Shown piece by piece: positions 55,916 through 64,000 of a stretch of DNA of 64,000 nt. The DNA comes from Antennarius striatus (lineage: Eukaryota; Chordata; Actinopteri; Lophiiformes; Antennariidae): NCBI RefSeq assembly GCF_040054535.1, contig NC_090784.1, positions 17,019,001-17,083,000 on the forward strand, read 5' to 3'. The position numbers were made by a program, and so were the translations under genes. The notes beneath the pieces are model-generated. The model ran no database searches and was not told where the DNA came from. It saw only the letters and a list, made by a program, of their open reading frames with translations. The stretch's first letter is position 1. The number at the start of each line of letters is the position of its first letter.

Positions 55916-58900
55916 ATGAAACACCAAATGAAAAAGACAGGACATGCAAGCCACTGGAGGAAAACACAGCAGGAGGACATCCAGTTGCTAAGAATGGGGG
56001 AATCTCCACGAGAACATGAGGTAGGCTTTATCTCCACAATCTGAGTTCACCAGGTTGAAGCTGTGTTTACAATGTTCTCATGGTAATGGTGGGAATATTG
56101 CTGGAAGCAAGCAGTTTGTTCCTGAGGGAGATTATATTATTCAAATTATGTGGTTTGGTGATGTCAGCAGTGAACCAAAATGATAGCCCTGTTGGATGCC
56201 AAAGCACAAAATGGTTTTGACTTAACCAACATTTTCCAGTAACGTTGGAAAATGATCAAGTCAGAAAACATGTGGGCATATAAATTTTATTAAGACGTAG
56301 TATGACAGACTGAAATGTAGAAATAGTAAAATAGAGCAAACTGTAGGGGTTTCTACAGGTTGTATATGTGAAAGTTACCTTAAAGTCACAGCTGCTTCGC
56401 ATAAAACTGCAAATAAATCATAATCTTCAAATAGACTTGGTCATGTTTGATGATAACGTATATGAACAGAATGAGTTCTTGCAAAATTATTTATTGCTCT
56501 GAGAACAGAAATTCCTAAGCGGTTCTTTGTGGTAGTCTTGAGAGACATGGTGGAGTGGTGAGTGGAGCACTGGAAATTATTCAAGATATCATCAGAATTT
56601 GTGTGTTCCTCAAGAGATGTGAACGTATGGGGTACCAGATTTCACCTTTAAGGTGCTGGTTCTGCCCAGTTCTATTGATAATGTGGTGTTGGGGATCCAG
56701 ACAAATAATTAAGAAAGTCAGTTGTCACCGAGAATAATGATTTGTCGAAGTCACATAGAAAAATGAACTTTTACAGTAAAAACATTTGTGTACAGTCATA
56801 GTTATAACCTATTAATTTAACATTTAAGTGATGTGCAATATGTCCGAGTCAGATGATAGTCAGGGGTGTTAAGGTTCAAACTCTGGAAATATTTATTCTT
56901 GTAAAACCTCAGCAGCGTCACCGCTCGTAATAATCTGTGTTGTGTTACTTTCTCCTTTCACTTGTTCTCTATTAGCATGTCACACTGTCCCAGTTAGAAC
57001 CCGAGAGGCGGCTTCAGCCTCCACCACTATATCAGCTGCCACTCCCCACCCAAGACCCCTCCGAGACCCAACAACAGACCCAGCTCCAGTATGTTCTGCA
57101 GCTGTCAGAACACCAGCACCAGACAAAACCAGTGTGGATGAATGGTCGCAGGCTGCTTCTCCTCCTTCTGGCTTTCTCAGTCTGTGTTGCCATTCTAGGA
57201 CTAACTTACTATATTCTGCAAAATTTTCAAAGTAGGAGCAACAACAAAGCCACCACTGGTAGGTCTCCAAATAAAAATCAAAAAAAAGGATATGATGGTG
57301 CAACAACAGGACAATAAATATATATTTTGCCTTTTTTCTGACTGTTCTCTCATCATTTTTCTGTAGAAGGTCCGTGTGTTTCTTTGGCCTGCCAGTGGGC
57401 CTCGGACCGTCTGGCCATGTCAGCTGATCCCTTCACCCAACCGTGTGATTACTTCTTATTCACATGTGGGTCTGACAGATATACATCAAAAAGCAGGGGT
57501 GTACAAAGAGGTAAGACCATCCCTGGACATCCTCAGGACCAAAAGGTAACAGTGGCGAGCCTGCAGGAGAGAGATCAGAGTAAAGAACACGGGCTAAGAG
57601 ATAACGACACGCTGGACAGGAGAACTACGCTGCTGCAGTATCTGACTGAAATGTTAGGTAGGACTGAAATATCATTATGTGTTCTGCATAAGAGTACATC
57701 TGCATAAGAGTACATTATGGTATATGAATGGATTATCTAATTTGTGTATTCCTTAATCACTCTGGCAGAATCAGCAGACAGGCCGGGTAGCACCGCCGTG
57801 CAGAAGGCCAGACAATTCTACCTTTCCTGTTTAGACACCAAATCCATGGAGACTGCTGGAGCAGAGCCCTTCCTGGCACTCATTCAGAAAGTGAGGCCTA
57901 TATACACATTTAAGATATGGGCATTAGTCAGATCTTTGACGACGAGGAAATCTTACTGTTAACATGTCAACATCTTGAGTGATGCTAGTGAGGCTTAACA
58001 TTCAGTTAACATGAAGACTGACCTCCTGTTTTATGTGCATTTTTTGCCAGATTCATACCTTTTCTAAGAAAAAACTGTGACCATGTTATAGAAGGAGGTC
58101 CACCGTTAGATTAAAACTCCAATATGTTGGTTTATTTATTCCAATCAGCCTCAGCTGTACTTTGATTTAGTGATTATTGGCAAACATTTGCTAATAAGAT
58201 GGAGAACACTATGTAAATATTATACCTGTCTCATATGCAGTGAGGTGAAATGTGTCCAGCTGACTTTGAAACATTTACAGTTCATTTTGTTTTTAAGAAA
58301 ACACCGTATAAAAAGCTCCTCACATGTTGATGTTTAGCAGACATAATCAGTGTGTTTGCCTGATGATGTTTGCATCTTGCTAAAACCGTGGCCTCACAGA
58401 GCCAATAGCATAGCTGTAATGTTAGTGTTGTTTAAGTTGGACAGCTTGGGGAAAATCCTGTGGTACAGCTCCATGTATTAACTTGTCACATCAACTGATT
58501 AAGATTTTCCTACTTGACAGAAGTATTTAAAACAGAATCTCATTTACTTGTTGCTGTGTGTGCAGCTGGGAGGCTGGGCAGTGTCAGGCCAATGGAATCA
58601 GACTGATTTCAACTCCACCCTGAGCATGCTAATGAAAGACTATGCCACTTTTCCATTCTTCAGCCTTCGGGTGGGCAGAGACCCAAATGAAATTACCCGT
58701 GAAACAGCAAAAAGATATATACAGGCCAGTACCCATTAAGATCATTCAGTGTGTTAACATGCTGGTGGGAGCGCCGGAATGGGGTAAAAAATGGACATTG
58801 TGTTATTGCTTTTGGGTTTCCTCTTTGTCAACAGATTGATCAGCCGGATTTGCTGATCCCAATTGAATGGAACAACAAGACACAGAAGTCTCAAGCTAAA

Positions 58901-61483
58901 ACTCAGGTTGATAACTTAGCCAGAGCCATATTGATTTAAGAGATTTCTTTGGCAAAATGCAGCAATATCCATCCGTCACACTGTGTCACTCTCTTGTCAC
59001 TTTGCATCCAGACACTGCGTCCCTTCTTGGCATCGTGTCAGAGGTATCTGGCACTCCTGGGATCCCCACCCAGCAGCAGTTTGATCCATGTCGGTGCGTT
59101 CATCTCTCTGTCCTCTGAGCTGGCTGTCGCTGCTGCACCTCTGCACCACCGCTTGTCAAAAGGACAGCTTTACCAACGCATGACCATCAAAGAGCTGCAG
59201 GTATACTGGAGGAGGAACACATGCAGCCATGAACACATGATGGATCTGCTGTAGCCATTGATTTTGTTGTTGTTTGTTGTTGTGTAAATATGTCAACAGA
59301 GCCGGGCCCCTGCTATTGATTGGCTGCGCTGTCTGCAAGCTGCCTTCTATCCACTGCCCCTTATTGATGATGATCTTGTCCTTCTACACAACTTACCCTA
59401 CATCGAGCAAATGTCCCACATAATTGGCAAATGGCTGAACATGCATGAGCTGAGAACCAGGTACTGTGACACTAAACAGCCCATAGTCACATATGCATGG
59501 ACTTTTTATGACCTTGTGTCGCCACATTTGATTCCACTCAGCGGCCCCCTTCATACTTACATGATCTTCCATCTGCTGCACACCCTGATGCCAGCTCTAG
59601 ACTCCAGATTTTCTGAAACGGCAAACAATCTGTCTGTTGCCCTGGGTTACAGTGAGAGAGTGAGTCAACAGAGATGTCGTCTTCTGTATTTCTTCAAAAG
59701 ATGATACCTTAGAGCCGGTATGTTGAGTCATATATTCATTGTGGGGTCTTTTCAATAGGTAGCCCCACGCTGGGAACAGTGTGTGTTGGAGACTGAGAGA
59801 GGGTTTGACTTAGTTCTCAGGGATCTTCTCCGTGAGCGGACAGAAAACAGAAAAGTAAGAAGTCAGATTTGGGATGGATTGCATTAATCAGTCATTACTT
59901 CTTAAGACAAATATTAAATGCATTCAAGATTTTTATCGTTTACTAGGTGGAAGAGGTCGTTCAGAATATCTTCTCCTCCTTCAAGGCTAAGTTACATGAA
60001 TTCAGGTGGAAAGATCAGAATTCCCTCCAGTTTATCATGAAAAAGGTAAACATGTGAAATAGCTTTTTGTATTGTCTTATGGTTTTTTATATTTTTAACA
60101 TAAGATGCTTGTCTCCCTCCAGGTTCAATCTTTAATTCCAAAACTTTGGACTACAAACCACATTTCTAGTGCAGCTGAGCTTGATCCACTGTTTTCCAAG
60201 GTATAAAGGACCACCAGTATCTCTAACAGATACAATGTAAAATGACTTTCAGCATTAAATAACCTGAGAAATGAAAACTTGAATAAACACCCCTGACTTT
60301 TCAATTCCAGGTATCAGTCGGCACAAACAACTTCTTCTCCAGCTACGTCCAGCTACTGTCCTTGTGGCAAAGGAGACGCACTAAACTCTTGACCGAACAA
60401 ACTAATCCTGCTGATATGTGAGTATCTTTATCCTCTTCATGTTTTTTTTTTAAAGAATGTTTTAAATGTGTATTTAATATTCTTTTGTCATTCTTAAGTT
60501 TGTCTGTCACATCACTTCTCCTGGGTAATGAGCTTCTCTTTCCTATGGGAATGTTTGTCCCTCCTTTCTTCCATCCTGCCTATCCTAGGTAAAGTGCACA
60601 CTAATTTTAAAAGGGGTAGTAATGGGTTTCCATTTTTACATTTAATCAGTATAAAACACCATCTTTCTTTTATGTTTTTTACAGAGCGATGAATTATGGT
60701 GTAATAGGGTTCCTAATTGCCAAAGATATCCTCCACTTGCTCCTTCCTGACAGTAAGAGAGTGTAACAACCGCCCTTCCCTCTTGACATTTTTAATTACT
60801 TAGTAAATTGGGTTGATAACATATTGTTTCTCAGACATTTTCTCCACTCAGTATATTTATGATTCACTGGAAGTAAATTACTGCAAAGTCATGTTCTATT
60901 CTCTGTTGTGTAGTTAATTCTCAGAGTGAGACAGTGCGTGCTGTGGGTGAATGCGTTTGGGCTCACTACCTCAGTGTGACACAAAAAGCAGGACAAGCTG
61001 GAGCATTTTCACTGTCAGCAGCACAGCAGCAGGAGGTGTGGGTGCAGTACTCTGCACTGCAGATAGCATTGCAGGTGAGCAGCAACCTTTGCACATTCCG
61101 CTCCAAATATACAAAAAACCTTGAGCTCATTCATCCACCATTTTGCCGGCGTCTTTCTTTAGGCTTACAGTCAAACTCTAAAGGAGCAACCAGGTGACAC
61201 TTCCCTGTCAGGACTTTCACAAACGCGTCTGTTTCTCACATCTTTTACTCAGGTGCTATACCTTTATTATTAACTTTATATGTTTTAATTTCCCTCCATT
61301 TAAACTGCTGACCCTATGCCTTTTAATGTCTTCCAGGTTAACTGTGACTCAGACCCATACCGTCAGTTCATGCCCTTGGAGCCGTCCTTCTTGGTTACAG
61401 TCATCTGTGCCAAATCTGACTTATGTCCCACAAAACTTCAATGCCACAATAGAACTGAACAGTATACACTAAAAACATGTTAA
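55916..61483 (+). CDS. kel: Kell-type M13 peptidase homologue with degenerate active site (18 exons)
   Basis: Exons: 55916-56020, 56976-57258, 57367-57657, 57769-57890, 58566-58724, 58835-58906, 59012-59200, 59300-59460, 59542-59659, 59759-59854, 59947-60045, 60123-60200, 60311-60417, 60499-60588, 60685-60752, 60914-61074, 61163-61252, 61337-61483; 811 residues (human 732). The ATG is the first after an in-frame TAA at 55889. A type II anchor (RRLLLLLLAFSVCVAILG) lies near residues 94-116, then the M13 head CVSLAC and PCDYFLFTCG. Kell-like blocks are LGGWAVSGQW, FPFFSL, YIQIDQP, APAIDWLRCLQAAF, PPFFHPAYPRAMNYG and ALQIALQAYS. The M13 zinc motif HExxH is KDILH (670-674), the NAYY-type block is SVTS (629-632), and E720 is retained but followed by VWVQ. 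So I infer no endopeptidase activity, although the human protein cleaves big endothelin-3. The exon ending at 58724 uses a GC donor. The intron 59461-59541 is in frame and stop-free. Confidence 0.9.
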
Positions 61484-61756
61484 ACACATATTTTTTTAAG
61501 CTCCTAGTTATTAAAATGTATCGTCTGGCAACTGTTGATTTGATGCTGTAGAGATTACATACTGTGCAATGTCTACAGTTGAGCAATGTGCATGGCAAAG
61601 TGCTGTTAGAATAAATATGAAGGTATTAATGGCACAAGTTCTGAAGTTACACTATATAAAAAACAAGAAAACACTTTATATTTTTGTATTGATAGGACTT
61701 ACTAAGATGTTTTCATTTCCATGGTGTGCACAAGATGTTAAGTATGTGAAAATAAA
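61484..61756 (+). other. kel: kel 3' UTR
   Basis: Short UTR after TAA. AATAAA occurs at 61610-61615 and at 61751-61756; the second is followed by a T-rich stretch and looks stronger. Confidence 0.5.
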
Positions 61757-62172
61757 AGAGAAATTTTAAACTCATGTTTGACATTCTAATTTCATACACT
61801 GAAATGATCACTACATTCTTCTCATGAAGCTTCAACTATAAAAGGCCTCAGTGAGGCAGTAGCCAAGAGTTGCGGCTGACTGAAGGTTGCTTTAGCTAGC
61901 ATTACGAGTTTTAACAAAATTTGAACTTGTTCCTGACAACTTTTAAACTTAATTTAGGGTAAATGAAAAGCACTGGTTTTGTGGAGTAACTCCATAAAAT
62001 TATTTTGAAATTAGTCATTACTTGAGATGCAATTGGCCTTTTATTTTCATGACATTAGCAGAAGTGAGTTTCTATAAAAAATATCAAACTAAAAATACTT
62101 ATGATGGGAGAATTGTGTTAACATTTTACATCCTATTTTATTGAAATAAAATACAACTAGAACTAAGGCCGT

Positions 62173-62320
62173 CAGAGACTGCAACATCCTGTGACACCCC
62201 TGAATTCAAAATTCTACGCTGACCTACTTTCAGGGTAGGTCAGGGTGAGTCTCGGGATGTTGCAGTCTCTGAATTCAAAATTTTACACTGACCTACTTTC
62301 ATAGGTCAGGGTATATCAAA
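62173..62320. repeat. Nested direct and inverted repeat cluster
   Basis: CAGAGACTGCAACATCC at 62173-62189 is the exact reverse complement of the 17 bases at 62255-62271. A unit of about 32 bases beginning TGAATTCAAAATT and ending CTGACCTACTTTCA occurs near 62210 and again near 62270 with two changes. Between them TGACCTAC and GTAGGTCA form a hairpin around TTTCAGG. Confidence 0.85.
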
Positions 62321-62604
62321 GCATAGGTAGAGTGGGATGTAACTACACCAAAAACGACTGTCTTTATAGGCTTGATAGAAATAATTGTAAATTATTAGCT
62401 TTACATACTCAATACTGTATTAGGATTTATATTAGATTACACATGTCTATATTTATCCTATCACAACAATTTGGCTTAGGTCTTTGGTTCTGGTGTGTCC
62501 ACAAGATTTCTGTTTTTAGTGAGATGTCTGTGTAGGTTTCTGTTTTTAGAGAGTTCTCCAGGTGTCATGCTCGTCTGTTCAAACGTGAGACTCAACGTTT
62601 TTCA

Positions 62605-62695
62605 CAAACAAGGCCCACTGGATTATAACGCAGTCAGTTTTTGAGAAAATGAAAGGCTTTTATGTGCGCCTTATAGTGCGGAAAACACTGTAAAT
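62605..62695 (-). mobile_element. Terminus-like fragment of a common vertebrate DNA transposon
   Basis: GTGCGCCTTATAGTGCGGAAAACACTGTAA preceded by CTGGATTATAACGCAGTCAG and a GAGAAAATGAAAGGCTTTTA segment resembles the end of a high-copy non-autonomous DNA transposon in fish. I cannot name the family with confidence. No matching second end was found. Confidence 0.4.
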
Positions 62696-62864
62696 TAACC
62701 AAACCCAAAAACATGAAGAAACATCACCGGGAGATATTATATTAAATTTAGGATTAGCATTTAGAATAACTTATTTTGAGCAGTAAGTCAAACTTCTAGG
62801 AACATATTGTGCATTTTCTTTTGACACAAACTGGTTGGAAAAAGCTTTTTCTAATGTCTTATTT

Positions 62865-63265
62865 TTTATTTCAATCTATTTTTTCTCATAATTTTCCGAT
62901 GTGGACTCTATTTAATATAAAACAAAGATACTCATTATCCTATTCTTATATTTTAATGTAACTCTATTGTATGTTATAAAAAACAAACTGTAAATGGTGT
63001 AATTGATCATTTTAGAAGCAGGCTTCTACAGGAAGAAGAGTCACTGAATACAGAAATCCATGTATATTACACATGGGAGTCAAACACCATTATAGGAGTA
63101 TAAACATACAAAATGTTACGGGATGCATGTCTGTAGTCCATGTGGCATCACTCGTGAAAAAACGGATAGGAGGCCCATTGCTTCCTTTATATCAATTTCC
63201 AGTCCATTAAAAATGTCCAAGCACCCTACAGTCTCCTGCAGAAAGCATCAGTAGTCCATTGACTG
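62865..63265 (-). other. emg1: emg1 3' UTR (probable)
   Basis: On the minus strand the first convincing AATAAA after the stop is at 62870-62865. The end is inferred from this signal only. Confidence 0.35.
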
Positions 63266-63948
63266 TCACAGGACACCCCACACTTCCTCAAATGCTGAGC
63301 ATATCTTTGCACAAGTCAGTGCCGCAGAGAGAGGGTAGTTACTGATGGACGCAGTCTTCTCTGTGTAGTCCACATTCACCTAGAAAAAGACACAGGGATC
63401 TATAAGATATTGATTTGACACTTATTTGAACCAGCTACTATCAAGAGTCATATCTCACCGCTCCATGTGCAAAAGCTCCAATCACCACTGCAGCCGGTCC
63501 CTCTGGCACCAAAGTCCGGGGGCAGACAGCCTCTCCAGCAGAGAAGGAGGTGGCTATGCGGGGGCAGCCGGGCGGTAGGTGGTCAGACACTGGATTTTTG
63601 ATCATCCTTAGAAGTTTCTGAGGACCATCAGCAGCTCTGACACTTAGCTTGTGCAGCAGCTGAACTATGATAGAATGGTAGAAGAGGGAATGTTTAGGAG
63701 ATCAGCTCAGGAGAATCCAACTGGAAGCTTTGCATTTCCACAAAAAAAAAAAAAAGTATTCCAAAAGGCAGCGTCAATAGCAAATATACACTCTCTTTTA
63801 GCTTACCCATAAGGCCACAGAAGCGGGTGAAGGTTCTTGGAATGCGGGTTTGTGGGTTGATCTCTATTAAAGCGTTTTTTTCTGTGTGGATGTAAACCTG
63901 CAATAGGCCTGCCCTGTTCAGCGGACTGTCCATCAACATGAGCAGACA
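63266..63948 (-). CDS. emg1: EMG1 rRNA pseudouridine N1-methyltransferase, C-terminal exons (partial)
   Basis: This SPOUT-class enzyme of the nucleolus methylates N1 of a pseudouridine in 18S rRNA and is part of the small-subunit processome. Exons in transcript order: 63948-63807, 63664-63459, 63379-63266, phases 0/1, 1/0 and 0/stop, giving about 153 residues out of some 244 in human. The 5' exons lie to the right of the window. Conserved blocks are [63 protein letters not shown] and [14 protein letters not shown], with the end FEEVWGVL. The SAM-binding knot is the C-terminal part, and GAFAHG and the NYPLSA loop are intact, so a working enzyme is expected. It is convergent with kel. Confidence 0.95.
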
Positions 63949-64000
63949 CTGGTACAAAAGAGCAAAAGATTAAACTATATTTACACTCCATTGACTGAAC

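Larger units (their letters stand above)
61757..62864. other. Intergenic DNA between convergent kel and emg1
   Basis: AT-rich, no gene seen. It contains a cluster of direct and inverted repeats at 62173-62320 and a transposon-terminus-like piece at 62605-62695. Confidence 0.5.

Noticed and set aside
57297-57366. Possible extension of kel exon 56976-57258 into the next exon
   Set aside because: Retention gives TAA at 57315 before the conserved CVSLAC block; the GTAGGT donor at 57259 is clear.

Overview
This window is vertebrate nuclear DNA, most likely from a ray-finned (teleost) fish. The evidence is short GT-AG introns, very many long CA/GA/ATCT microsatellites, a Rex1-like LINE fragment, a Tc1-like relic, tRNA-derived SINE-like copies, and five split genes whose products I recognise. 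It holds no prokaryotic operon, CRISPR array or phage. All gene calls come from reading conserved protein blocks and joining exons at splice sites in a consistent phase; no search was run.

Layout. About 646-7362 (+) is the 3' two thirds of clcn1, the muscle ClC-1 chloride channel: 16 exons, the last helices of the pore domain, two CBS domains and the C-terminal tail. The 5' exons lie before the window. Its 3' UTR runs to about 7.95 kb. The stretch 8.0-11.4 kb is non-coding and carries a decayed LINE. From 32610 down to 13848 (-) is fam131b: nine coding exons, an MGCIGS N-terminus that fits myristoylation, and a glutamine-rich segment. Its introns are packed with microsatellites. About 32.6-40.4 kb is a non-coding head-to-head interval, followed by a CpG-containing block near 40.4-40.9 kb that is the best zyx promoter candidate. 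From 47734 to 52966 (+) is zyx (zyxin): nine coding exons, a proline-rich N-terminus, a nuclear export signal and three LIM domains. From 55916 to 61483 (+) is kel, an 18-exon orthologue of the Kell M13 metallopeptidase. At the right edge, 63948 down to 63266 (-), are the last three coding exons of emg1, the 18S rRNA pseudouridine N1-methyltransferase.

The order clcn1 - fam131b - zyx - kel gathers genes that sit together on human chromosome 7q33-q35, so this is a conserved synteny block. emg1 (human 12p13) marks a lineage-specific junction. The genes do not form a pathway; the connection is chromosomal.

The strongest observation is in kel. The frame is open across all 18 exons and the Kell-type fold blocks are recognisable. 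Yet the zinc/catalytic HExxH motif reads KDILH, the substrate-anchoring N-A-Y/F-Y block reads SVTS, the GENIAD-type motif keeps only its Glu, and the C-terminal catalytic segment is shortened. The cysteine that tethers human Kell to XK also has no visible counterpart. This looks like a maintained pseudopeptidase rather than a dead gene.
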